Shown one piece after another: positions 21,714 through 35,457 of a DNA stretch of 64,000 bases. Every line of letters begins with the position of its first letter. Position 1 is the stretch's first letter. The position numbers were made by a program, and so were the translations under genes. Below the pieces are notes generated by a model. That model ran no database searches. It was not told the origin of the DNA and saw only the letters and a list, made by a program, of their open reading frames with translations. This stretch comes from Antennarius striatus (lineage: Eukaryota > Chordata > Actinopteri > Lophiiformes > Antennariidae). The stretch spans positions 2,016,501 to 2,080,500 of the forward strand of contig NC_090797.1 in assembly GCF_040054535.1 (NCBI RefSeq), in the 5' to 3' direction.

Positions 21714-24700
21714 TCAGTTGGCGTACTGTTTGTAAAAGGCAACTTTGACGCGTTCGATCTGGTGGCACAGTTTGATGGCGGGGCCCAGCTTCAGGTCCAT
21801 GCACTCCTGGACGGTGGGCAGCGTCAGCAGCAGCAGGGCCTGGCCGTCGATGTCCTGGACAGGGGGAGAGAAGGGTCAAAAATAGGGAATTAGAACCTCG
21901 AGAAATGAGATGCTCCACACACGAGTGATTTGAGATACGACTCGTCGCTCTGTACGTGTTTTTATTCGAGATACGAGCGAAAATCCGAGAAACAAAACCA
22001 CGTGTTGGCGGATGGATACATCAGTGAGACCGGATCTTGTTCTCGTTGGTGGTGTACTCGTGTTTTCCCATGACTTTTACGTTTCTTTTCATTCTTTACC
22101 CTTGTTTATGTAACTTATATATAATTTATTACACACAGGTAAATTCTGTGTGTCTATTGGTTGATAAAAAGTTTTTTTTCATAATTTAGGGGTTTTGAGG
22201 CTTTTTTACGAGACTGGAACGGGTTGAACTTGTATCTCGAGGTCCTAGTGTTGTATAAATGTGACGGTGCGTTTAAAGGACGCGTGAAAAACGGAGCGTT
22301 TTTGTGCACCTGCTCCTGGAAGATGCTGGCCAGGGGAGCGCAGTCGGTGGAGCTGATGAACTGAACGACTTCTTCGACGGTCCACTCCAGAGGGTTCCTG
22401 TCCAACACCAGCTGCCCCTCCTCCTCCCCCTGCACAACAAACAAACAAACAAATAAACACTCATGACATCAATTTTTCGGGTTCTGATCGGCTTCATTGA
22501 TCTCCGATCGCTCTCCGTCTTCACCTGCGTGTCTTGTCCTTTGGCCGTCTGGTACTTGTTGTTCTGGCTGTGGGCCGACAGCGAGCGCGTCGACCTCCTG
22601 CGGCCCTCGGGGGCCTCCTGGGCTCCCGTGGCCACGCCCACGCTGAAGGTGCGGCGCCGGGCGGAGGCGCGGCGCGGCCGGCTGCTGGTCGCCTCCACCG
22701 AGGAGGCGTCGGTGTGGTCGTCCCGCGGCTCCGAGCTGGTGCCTTCGCTGCCCGACGGCAGAAGCTCCTCCTCCTCCTCTTCGCTATCCTGGAGGAGCAA
22801 GGTCAAAGGTGAACCTGAACGTCCAATCACATTACAACGCGTGGAGGAGGGGAGGGGTGATCCCACCTGCGGCGAACCGGCGGGGGTGTAGTCCACGGCG
22901 GACGAGCGTCTCTTCTTCTGCACAAAAATGGCTTTCCTCTTCTTCCTCTTGCGCGTCGGTTTGACCACGTCACCCGCCGTCGTCTCCTCGCCTCCCGCCG
23001 GCTTGGACAGCTTCCTCTTCTTCACGTAGTAACAAGCTGCGGGAAGCGAAAACGCCGTCAAAGACATCAAACTAACCCTAGCCTTCGCGGCGGTGCGTTC
23101 AGGGACTCACTGTATTTGGTTTTGGTCTGGAGGGAGCAGTTTTCGGGGCACTTGTCCGCCACCAGGGCGGGGCTGAAGAGGTTGGGGCAGCACTGCAGCT
23201 TCACGCACACCTTACGGCAGAAGTCCGGGATCTGCTCCGCCAGGCGGATGATCCGGATGGTGGAGCGGTAGGTTTTCCCTTTGTACCTGCGGCGCGACAG
23301 GAAGTGACATCATCAGCAGGAGACAGGAGGTGTAGACAATCAATCACCAGGACGCGGAGCGACGGAATCAATTTAACCTGATCTTTGGTTCCGAAACGTG
23401 ATTTTTAGGGTTTTAAACTTCACTTATAGACAAGGAAGAAGAAGAATTATGCAATAATCCCAGATTAGATGGAGAACCGGAGGAACACACTGGACTCATC
23501 TGACATTTTCCTTTATCAATCTGAAGAAAAACCCGCCGGTTGACCCACAACTGCCTCCCCTTCCTCCTCCTCCTCCTCCTCCTCCTCCTCACTTGGCTTT
23601 GAGGGTCTCCTCCTGACAGTCCCAGCTCTGATCCTGCAGCTCCTGCAGCTCCTTCAGGACTCGCCCGGGCTTGTAGGCGGCGTTAATCAGCATGCTGAGC
23701 AGCTGGAGGCGAGAGGAGGTCAAATGAAGAAAGAAACTCTACAATCAGACACAGACACACACACACACACACACACACACCTCTTTGAGGACCAGCGTAC
23801 ACTTCCCGGGCCCGACGGCCTGCGGCAGCTCGGCGATGCGCCCCTTGTTGAGGTACGGCCCCGAGAAGCAGCGGTGGTTGACGAAGATCTTGGAGCAGCA
23901 GTAGCGGCCGTTAACGGAGCCTGGGATAGCAGGGGAACAGGAAGTTAGCACCTTTTCGGATGGATTTCACAATAAAAGCATCGTGACTTATTGTATTGTT
24001 ATTGTGAGCATTCGTCCGTTCGTCCGCCAAATATCTTGGCAACCGTTGCAGATAGAAAGATGAAATAAAAAGCAAATTACTCGGGCGGCAAAGGAGATGA
24101 AAATGAGATGATGACCTTGACCTTGAGAAAACTAGGTCAAGGTCAATTTCAACTGTTCTGCAATTTCTTGCATATATCTCAGGAACCGGATAAGATAGAA
24201 AGACGAAACGAAAGGCGTTATATTCAGGGAGGTAAGGGGATGAACATTAGATCACAACCTCGACCTTGAAAAACAAGGTCAAGGTTAAATTTTCACTTTT
24301 ATACCTTTTTTAGGTACACATCTCAGAAACCTGATGAGATATAATCACAAAACAAAAAGCAAAATTTTCAGGGAGCCGGAGGCACAAACATGTGTTTGCC
24401 ATGTTCCTCTCGCGAGTGTTGTTCTAATTATTTGACAGGAAAAAAATGCTATGCTAAGCTAAACAAAGACAGCAGCCAATCAGAGTCTGTTAATGTTGAT
24501 ATTTGAACGATCCCATCCAAACCCACTGGGATGTTTAGTTCTAATTCCTCATGTTTTATTTGTTTAATCTTCTCTCCAGGTGAACAAAGAGCCAATCCGG
24601 GTCTAGACGCCGCCCAGGGTCATGTGACCTCCCCTCCCTCCTGCTCCCCTCCTGCAGGCACCTGGAAGCCGACTGCGGGGGCTGAATGGTAATCAGGTGA

Positions 24701-25162
24701 GTTGATGAATATGCAGGAGCGAGTGGGCGGCTTTTAAACGGGGGGGGGGGGGGACTCGGAAAAAAGAGGGCAGGGGTCTCCTGGAAACCGGCGCCGCCGC
24801 GCATCTATTTATAAAGCTTTATTTACACATTCATGCTTTGGTTCGCAGCGGGGGGAAAAAAAAATCTATTTTAGCTTCGCTCCATCTGTCGGGTTATTTT
24901 AGCATCGACTAAAACATGAAGGAGAAGAAAAGAACTTCTGCTCTGACGCCGTTAGCGTCCGTTAGCTCATTGGCATCAATCACCGCGCATGATTACCTGG
25001 ATCCATGGCGACGGGCTGGCAGTGGCTGATGGGAGTCGCTTCTACCGGCTGGGACGGAGCCAACCTGTAGGAGGAGGAGGCCATCAATAACATCAAACTA
25101 ATCAATACGGTTATTAATACCATTGATCCAGACAAGTGATCGTTGGTTTAACGGATCAATCA

Positions 25163-25202
<40 letters not shown>

Positions 25203-25281
25203 ACTGCTTCTCTGGTTGGACCACTGCGATCTTCTTCTGCTTCTGGCCTGCTGGAAAGACAGAATAAAGGTGTCACTAAAC

Positions 25282-25326
<45 letters not shown>

Positions 25327-25475
25327 TACACACAGCTTTGACTGGGGAGGTCAGAGGGTAACCGTTGGCCTCACACCAGCCGACAGGAAAGATGTCGGCC
25401 GAGTCGATGTCCACGATGAACTCTGATAGCTGCTTGGCCACACCTGGAGACACACAAGGAGGTGAGACTCACACA

Positions 25476-25510
<35 letters not shown>

Positions 25511-25643
25511 TTACCTTCCAGTCGGAGCCACAGCAGGCGTCCTCTGACCTGTGTGATCTGAGCCACACACACCTCCGCTGGCTGGTGAGGGTTCACCGCC
25601 TCCAGCCACATGTCCTTAGCAAAGCCTCTGTTCTGCCATGTCT

Positions 25644-25682
<39 letters not shown>

Positions 25683-28600
25683 AACAAACTAAATACAAAC
25701 AGTTTTATGACTTTACATTTACACACAAACAGGATTAGCAATCGAGACGTAAAAATCATCCTCTTCTAATCCTGACACACACACACACACACACACTCTT
25801 ACGTCGGGGAAGCAGGTGTCAGGGGCCGCCTCGGCCCCGCTCTGCTTCAGGTAGTCGGCCCAGTCGAAGTCGTGGCCCCCGTAGCCGCGGGGCCGCTCCA
25901 GGGCCGCGCCGTTCTTCAGGCACCATTGGACGGGCAGGATCCCGTGGGAGTGGGCGTGGCACACCACCGAGCGGGGGTGGGCGTCGCCGGAGAGGTCGTC
26001 CAGCGTCACCTGGAAGAAGACGTCATCGTGGACCTGAAAGGAAAACCACGAGCTTCAACCTCAGTCTGCTGGTGGTTAAAGGAATGCTGGGGGGGCGGAG
26101 CCTCTGTCGTATATGGTCGGATTTATTTTTGGCGCGACTCACCTTGCTGACGGAGACGGGGCAGATCTGGAGCCCCTCCCACGGAGAAACCATCTCCAGC
26201 TTCATCCCCGTCTTGAAGGAATGCTTGGGCAGGTCCTCCTGGTCCTGAAAGGGTTAAGTGGGGGTTTTAGGGTCAGTAAGCTCCGCCTTCACGCCCACGC
26301 GTGTCAGACTTGTAGGTGGGCGGGGTCTCGACTCACCTTGAACACCTCCAGCGGCAGCGGATTCTTCCGTCCGTCGTCTTGAGCGTCTTCCAGGGCCTCC
26401 TGCCAGGCGGGGGCGCTGTTCAGCGTCCGGAGCGCTGAGGAGAAACGTTTTCGTTCAGGAAGTCGAGTTTCTTCACGACAAGATTTAAAAATCACTTGAC
26501 TGCGTGACTCACCTGTGGGCGGTGCTAACGTCAGCTGGTTCTCCACAGCCCAGCCCACTGGGCGGAGCCTGACGTCCAGGTAGAACAGCCAGGTGTCGTG
26601 AGCCTGGTGGTCGTCGGAGAGGCCGGCGTAGCGGAGGCGGAGCCTCCCGCCCACGTTGCGGATGACTCTGGCCGGCCAGTAGAGGAAGGGGTCCGAAGGG
26701 TCCTGGAGCTCCAAGACGGAACCGTCGACGACCAGGTCCACCGTGTTTTTACCCCGGAGGGGCTGGAAGAGACGCAAAGGTGTTTAAAAACCAGCAAAGT
26801 GGACGTTAGCTAGCGCATAGGCTCCTCCCATTCATGTGGGAGGAGTTAGGAGGCTCCATCTGAGGCCAGGCTCATGTCTTCTGGATAAAAGCTGCATCGG
26901 CGACCCGTCGGTGGTTTAACCAAAATAAAAAACCCGACTTCGACTTGCGCCAGGGCTCCTTCTCATTTCTCTCCGTCCTCACTTCCTGTCATCTTTCCAC
27001 TTCCTTTTTCAAGTGAAGGCGAAGAATACCCAGAATGTTGCAACCAGCCGTTTCCCACAAGTCCCAGCGACAAGAGCCCCAAAAGTAGGAGCTCAAAGGC
27101 ACCAAAATGACAACATCTATTGTACTTGTCGGTGCTTGTTCATCTCCATCTGAGATGATGACCTTGAGAAAACTAGGTCAAGGTCAAATTTCAGCTTTTT
27201 TACACTCAAGAACCCGATAAGATCAAAGCTAGTTTTTTGATCTACAGTAGATCAGAGCATTAGCTTTGATCTTTGATCTATGTAAGTAGGTCAGGGTAAA
27301 ATTTTTAATTCAGGGGTGTCGCGGGATGTTGCAGTCTCTGGTTCTAGTTTGATTTTTGCGCTCACCCCCTCCAGCAGGTTGGCCGGCGCCGTCCTGGACC
27401 CGGTCAGGTCCCGCACCAGGAAGTCCGTCCAGTCGCCGTGTTTCTCCTTGATGGCTGCCAACACACAAAAAACAACCAAACTGAGAAACGACGGCACTTC
27501 TTGTGACGGCGTGAGTTATTAACAGTGAAGCGTCGTCAGCATACATGAGTCAGAACATGCATGTGCAAACAGAACATCTCTGCTAGAACACAAATGCAGC
27601 TCTAACAAGCAGACACTGACGTCATTGTTGAGTAAAAAATGCAGAAGTGAAGTCTTTAATCGGTGGTTTTAATGTTTAAATTCAAGCGTTTTGGTTTCGG
27701 TTTCCCTGAAAGAACCTCAGACGCGGTTCGTCGTGTGTCGTTCTCGCCCGCGAACGTCGAGGCTAAGTTGAGATCTACGCCTCAGATCGGATTCGTTTCA
27801 GGCAGAAGAAAAGTCACATCTGGCAGCTTTCTGCAGCAGTAAACACAGCAACGGGAAAAACACGGAGCACATTTAAATGTTAATGTGTGGAATAACCGCT
27901 GCAAACGAGAGCCGGAATAAAAATGAGTGAGGAAAATAAACGCCAGGTTCTCGGAAGGACCGAGGAATAAAAACCTCCAATCAGAAATCAGAAACTAACA
28001 CGGAGTACGTTAGCAGAACCAACCAGAAACAAACGTTGGTGTGACGTTACGGGGACGCTGCTAATAACGTTGATACAAATTGGATTCACCTTTATTATTA
28101 TATTTAGAATAAAACAGTTTTCAAACGTTGGTAGGTGATGTTAGCGTTAGCTCAGAGCTAAAGGCGGGCGTTTCCCGCCCGTTCGGTGGACTGAGCTGCA
28201 CCTTGACGAAAGGCCGCTGCCTGGAGCTGCGTTAATTAAGGTTAAACATAATTGAGTTTACTTATAGGAACGAAGGAGGAAGTTAATCCCAGTGATGTGA
28301 CTGAACAGGTTGAATTAACCAGTGGAAGCTAACGCCCTGCTTCACGCTAAAAAAAACGCCAACGTCCACATAACAGGGATTAGCATCGAGCTAACGTTGT
28401 ACGTTATGAACAGCTGTTTAAAAAAGATGGAAAAGTTCACGACATTGAATATATAAAAATATAAAAATAAGAATGCAAGAATTTAAAGTGAGTTTAGGGT
28501 TTTTAGAATCTGTTAAAACTATTTGTTGAGCTGTGATCACAAAAATGTTCTCATCCTTCACCGACACATTCCCAGACAATGACATTAAATTCCTTTATTC

Positions 28601-28826
28601 TGAAATAGTTCATAAAAATTCTCTTTCTTCTTCCATCCCTTCGTAAACGCTTCTATCGGTTATTAAATGCATCATCAATGACTTCTGATCGCGGATCAAT
28701 AAATCCTTTATCGGCTCCGGGATCAGATCAACAGCTGTGGAATTTATCCAAAAAATAAATCAGATGTGGAGAGAAGCTTCGTTATTTAACAGCTTTTCCC
28801 TTTCCTCACCGCTGCTGGACTTTGGA

Positions 28827-28886
<60 letters not shown>

Positions 28887-29426
28887 CGTGTCGATGTGCA
28901 GAAATAGATGAACTATTTTTACAGATCCTGCAGATCAGTCGTGAAGCCTCATCCAAACGGTTGTAGCAGAAGCTAAAACACTTTCCTTAACCTCCTTTGC
29001 CCTCCCCCCTAACACACCCCCCCCATCCCCCGGTCCCTCCCCCATCTCGCCACTCCGTTCTGCTGCAGCGCCTCTTAGACCAATAATCATCTATTTCTCT
29101 CCATTTCCATCCCAAAGGTGAGAGTCTGACTTCCACACAGCAGTCAAAGCATCATTAACCTTCAGGGAGGAGATCCTGACCCCCTCCCACCCTATCTGCC
29201 CCCCCCCCTCCCCCCAGGCCCACACAAGTGCTAGCTGGAGTCTCCAAGCAAATACCTGGCATTAAAAAACAAATATGAATTTACATGAGTTGAGGCTGAT
29301 TTGCATATCCTGGTGGCTCCTCCGCAGAAGCTCCGCCCCCTGGCGGCATGCTCATTTAAATGATCAGTGATGTCACTGGGGAAGGGGAGACCTCAGTGAC
29401 ATCACCGAACAGATTCTAATGCGGCG

Positions 29427-29476
<50 letters not shown>

Positions 29477-30618
29477 CACAGTTACATTTCCTCCAATCAC
29501 AGCTCAGAGGCGGACTTTAGATGTGTCCCTCTTTAATATAAAATCTACAAACATCTTAATTTAATCTCAGATTACGAGCAGTCAGGTGACGTCAGAAGGG
29601 GTTCCTGTTTTAATCTGTTTGTTCTGATCGATGGAACAAATTAAAGTAAACAGAATTAAAGAATCGCCGTCAGGCAGTCGTGGCTCCGAGGTGTGTTTAG
29701 TTCAATCATTTTGTTAATATAATTTAAATCGTTTTTATAATTGGATGCTGATTTTCTCATTCAAACCGCCTGCTTGTGACACACAAAGACAAATATTTGC
29801 AAAATTTGGCCCTGAATGATTTTTAAAAAAACACACAAGAGGGGCTTCGGGATGATAAACAGGGTCGTTGTCCATATTTGGTCGTTACTTCCTAGTTGAG
29901 AATAAAACTCCAGCTCCAAAATAGCAGATTGAAACGTTTTCCCCGTGAATCTGTTGGTTCTGTTGGAGGTATCTCTCACTTCATTTCTACACTCTTTGTT
30001 TTCATGGCTGCAGAATTTTAGGAGGAAAAAAACAAAAACTGACTTTGCAATATTTTCTGATGTTAGCAGGAGTGATCTCCAGAAACGTGTAAAGTAGGTG
30101 TGGACAGATATTTCAGGTGTTGTGAAAAAAAAAAAAAGTTCATAACAGGAAGTAGATGATTAATTATGGAATATACATGACTCCCTTGAATGCATGGTGT
30201 TCTTCTGGCGTTTAATCACAGTTTTTATCTTTCTGGCTTCTTCGGGAGTCACTCCTCCTCCTGTAGTTCACTTTAATCTATAACTTTCATCTATAACCAT
30301 AATCTATAACCTTAATCTATAACTTTACAACTTTTATCTATAACTTTTATTCTTTTTGGAGTCAAGCAGCAGTTAAACTACCAAACGGTGCGCATGAGTG
30401 AATCCATGTTATGATATTCTTGTTCACACATTAACTCTGTGTGTTGATGCTAAACTGGTTTCAAATCAGCCCCAACTGATTGATCGATTGTTGCCGATCC
30501 GGTCTGATCAGTGGTGCTATCTAGTGTTACAGGGTGGGGGGCGGAGGGTGGTCCACACCCAAATGACACCAACTCCCTGTTTGTCCCTCAACACAGTCCT
30601 ATTGTCATGCTGAAACGG

Positions 30619-30694
<76 letters not shown>

Positions 30695-32462
30695 GACGGG
30701 TCTGAGTTCATTATGTAGATGTAGAACCTTCCTCTGCTAGATTTCAATTCATTTGATCTGTTTTAACATTTAAATGACAAAAAAAACCATATATAGAATT
30801 TCTAAAAATAGATATTTGAAATGTACATTTAAAATAGAAAATGTTAAACAGAACAAATCAACACATAACTTTTAATACTCTACTATTAATTTAATGATGT
30901 GCCAAATCCACACGTGCTAAACCACACCCACATCTGTCATAACAATAAGACAGTAATAAAAACATTTTTTGTAAATTATTTTTACTGTTTTTTAATTTAA
31001 AAAAAAAAGTAAATTATAAAAAAGTAAATAAAGTAAAGCAAGAAAAAGTAAATTTTTTTAATAAAAAAAAAGTAGTCGATAAAGTTACAAATATTTAAAT
31101 ATAATCGTTTCTTTCACCTCCTTATTAAGAATTTCAAAATAATTCCAAAATCTAAATAAAATTAATGAAGTTTTCATTGTGACGGACACAGCTAAATGTG
31201 TGTGTGTGTGTGCGTGTGCGTGTGTGTGTGTGTCCAGTCTGGTGATGCATTGATCTTATCCGCTAACGGTCCGTTGTACACACAGCGGTTTTGCTAACGT
31301 CCCTCTGAGACGTCTTTCTGCTGCAGGACGTCTGTTTATCAGAACATCGCGTTATCATGCTAGCACAGCTTGGCACAAACAGCTGTGTGTGTGTGTGTGT
31401 GTGTGTCTGTGTGTGTGCACGCTATCGCTCTACACACATTCTGCTAGAAAGGAGTCACATGCAAGAGGAGGCAAGGCTCTGAGGTCACTTCCTATTGGAC
31501 GCGTGAAAAGCTGAAGAGGAAGGAAGCACATGCAGCTCCGATGCTAACATTAGCCGCTAATTAGCAGGCGAGTTAGGGGCGTGGCTAGAGCTGCTTACCT
31601 TTTCTTAGGTAAACGTTATCTGAGAAACAAACAAACAACAAGGAGTAAACAGATGACATCACTCAGAAACACACCGACTCGTTCCACAAATAACCCGATA
31701 TCTTAAAAGTAATCTGATTACATCAATCTGTGTATTTGATATTTATAGTGTAGGAGATAAAGAAAAAAAACGAGTCACTCGTCGATTTTCTTTTGGTGAT
31801 TCCAAATCGTTAATCAAATAAGGTGAAAAACTTTTCGTTTTTCCGCGAGGAAACATCGCAATTTCACGATATGTCATAAGCGTGAAACTGCTGAGTCGTG
31901 CAGAACAAAGAATACGACGACAGAGAAGTAAATGCCGTTTAAGAAGAAGTTAAAGATGAATGTAAAGATATTAGTGGAAGATAAATGTCTCATTGATGCC
32001 AGATGGGAAGTTGATCATGTGACCTGATCAACCAATCAGCTTTGAACTGTACGGTTCGACATGTGTCAGACGTTTTTTTTTGCAGATGATGAGAATTCAA
32101 CACTTTCAAAGTAAAGTTTCACCAAACAGCAAAAACATATATACAATTTTCAAATACAAACGTTCAAATTTTAGATTCTAAATTCACAGTTTTTCGATGA
32201 ATTTTCTATTCAGCTGGATATATTTTTGGGTTTTTGGTCATGATTCACGCGTCACATTTGTCGACCTCCGGCAAAAGTTTTTGTCAAAGTCGTGGCACAG
32301 CCAGACGAGACGGGGTATTTTATTTTGAAAAGGCTGAGGTGGTCTAGAGGTGGAAATGGTCGACGGTGGCGAAGGTGCAACGCGTCTGTTAGATGGATGG
32401 CAGTTGAACCGTCTTTCATTGTAAACCTGTCGTTCCACTCTTTAGAGCATTCATTGAAAAGA

Positions 32463-32506
<44 letters not shown>

Positions 32507-35405
32507 TGTGTCGAGCTCAAACTGACACAATAAAGAAAAGCACTGAACCTTTAGCATCAGATTAAATGTAAGAATAACTCATCTTAATTTTGTTATTTGG
32601 GCATCGCCGGGGGGAGGGGCTTATTTTCACATTTGCATATGATAAAAGACAAACACGACTAAAACTCAAAGAGCCTTCCAGCAGGTTGTCACGCCGGCAG
32701 AACACGTATTCAGTCACGTTAATGATTCGCACTCGAAAAATTTACCTAAAAGGGTTCCAAAAAAGTCTCCCTGAATAGTCAATATAATAATTTTTAAAAA
32801 AAACTTGTGAAACCAATTTTATCTGTGTTTAACAAATAAGTTCCTGAATTACTGCAAGAACTGATTTGAAAAATGTAAATTGGGAAAAATGGGAAAGAAA
32901 AAAATGGGAGGAACCAAATACTAGAAATATAAATCATAAGATAGAATCAAAGACATAAAAGGAATACAGTAAAGAATTTTAATTTCACTACTAGATTTGA
33001 ATTTACCCCTCAATCTTTGTATTTTTTCACATCCTATACTGGAGAAACAAACAAAAAACAATGAAAGACAAAAAAAAGGACAAATTTACCTGATTTAAAG
33101 TAAAAATATCAGACAAGGCATTAAAAAAATCTTGAAATGTTTGTCTGATTGGTGAAAAGAACAAAAAAGAAACTTGATAATTTTTATTTCTTAAATATTT
33201 TTCCCCCAAATTTAACAAATAATTTGTCAACATCTAGTCAACAAGTCACGTTTGCTTTTCAACTCAATCAAATATTTATTTAACCTATAAAATATTTTTT
33301 TCCTTCATTTGAACTGTTTAGAGAAATGCTATCAGCTGTTAGCCCATGTAGCTATCTTAGCCTGACCTTTAGCTTTGCGGTTTTCTTTGCTAAATACTTT
33401 AAACATTTTTGTTTATTTAACTTATTCATTTTGTTTTTGTAGGATCGACCAGATCGCCGCTCGAAAACCTTTTCCCGCCGAAACCGGAGCGATGAAATCA
33501 CGACGTTGTTGCGCCGGATTAACCATCGTTAAGGTAATCAGTTACTCCCCTCACCCGTGTGACCCCGCCCTACCTTCGGGGGGCATCAGCGTCTTGTTGT
33601 TCTGGGCGCACCAGCCCACTGGGTGCAGGTCGGCCGTCATCACGTCGCACCAGAAGTCGGCCCTGCGGTCGTCGCCGTAGCCGCTGAAGCGCAGCAGCAG
33701 CAGCTGGCCGCAGGTGGTGATGATGGTCGCCACCCAGTAGGAGTCCGGGCTGCTCTTATTGGCCACCTCCAGCTTCATGCCGGGCTGGAAGCTGCTCTGC
33801 AGGCTGATCTCAACCTGACAGGAAGTAGATCCCAAATTAAGAATTAATTCATATAAACGCAGATTAAATCTCTGGAAATGATGGAGAAAGTAGAATGTAG
33901 ATGTTTGAAAGGGTTAATAGACTTCATATAATCAATAATATGACAAAAAGTGGTGATAATGGTGTGACCTCAGGTTCTTTTGGTTCCCGTATTTATACTC
34001 TCAGAGACGGACGTAAAGAAAAAGTTTTAGAGATCCGGCTTGTAAGAACAGCTGTTTACAGATTCGTGCTGATGATGTCATCGGCGGTAACTCGCCCCGA
34101 GGCGCAGATTTAATTTTAATAACAGAAAACACAACGAGGGCAGAACGCAAAGAAAACACTGCAGTGATGAGGCTTCATCAAGAAAAGCTGTTTGTTAAAC
34201 CAGTTCTTTACGAGTGGATGTCCTAGTTACAAACATTCATTTAAAAAATTACGTTTTCGTGATATAATGTAGAAAGAAATCCTCACTTTAATCTAAAATA
34301 TGGTAAGAAAAATGTAACAAAATACCAAAAAGCAATTTTTTCAGTAAATATGTGTGTTTAAAGGTTATTTCTTTGTGTTTTTAATGGTTTGTAAACAAAA
34401 CATTTTAATATACGAGGGGGAAAAAATTAAAAAACAAATTTAAAAAATATGGAAATGAGCCTCTCCATTGTATTAGAATTAGATTTATAACTTAAAAAAA
34501 CAACAAAGAATTCACCTCTATTAAAGGGAGTTAAGCTTTAACAAAAATAGTAAAACTATCCTGAAAACTTTTCGACAGACGTCCTGATGCGTTTGTGCTC
34601 CAGACGGATCAGAGACAGAATCATTATTACCGTTATGAGCCTGTAAACGCTGATGAAGACGAGGCTTCCTGCGGTCGCCGCTCATTAGCGCGGGATCGGG
34701 GCGGCGAACAGCTTGTGACTTATTATAACCCAACGCACCTTCATTAAATCATCTACCTCTGAAAAGGATTCTACAGGTTTAATAAACAGCTAAGCGTTCC
34801 ATTCAGCTAAGATTGAACGCTATGGTCGCTTGGTTTGCTAACGCGCACACGAGATGATTTTACTGCTTTAACCTCACAACATTTAATCTTTTCCCTCACC
34901 CTGATTTACACTCCTGTTAGCTTCACGTAAATGAAATACGATTGGATAATTATTCAAAAATGGGTCAACTCTCCCATTGGCTCCCATCTGTGTCCGAATT
35001 AATTGATAGTAAAAATCATAGTACTTCTAAAAATTATAACATAAAAATAAATAAATAAAATAAAATAAATTTAATTAATTTTCATAAGATAAAATTAAAT
35101 TAAAAACATTTAATAATACTTTCATTAAAGATACGTGATTAGCATTAGCCTCAAGCTAAACACTCTCAGCTTGTCCATCTGTAGAGCGATGAATCTGTTG
35201 GACAGCGAATGCACAGAGTACAGTAATGTGTTTCCAGCGTGTCGGTGGCGGCGATGGGGTCCTTGAGGGCCGACAGGATGTTCAGACTCGACACGCAACA
35301 TCTTAGAAATAAACACAATACGACCGACCCCGTGACATCCTGCCACAACAATGCAAACGTGCTGCATCACTCTGTGGGGTTACGTAAGAGAGCCAAAGGG
35401 CTGCA

Positions 35406-35457
<52 letters not shown>

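Noticed and set aside
22463-22891. 142-aa reading frame on the plus strand
   Set aside because: Antisense shadow of the acidic sfmbt2 exon; no domain and GC-driven.
23703-25802. A microRNA cluster like the GT-rich one in the mouse Sfmbt2 intron
   Set aside because: The mouse cluster is rodent-specific. Here there are only simple dinucleotide tracts in introns mostly too short to hold hairpins, with no miRNA-like stem.
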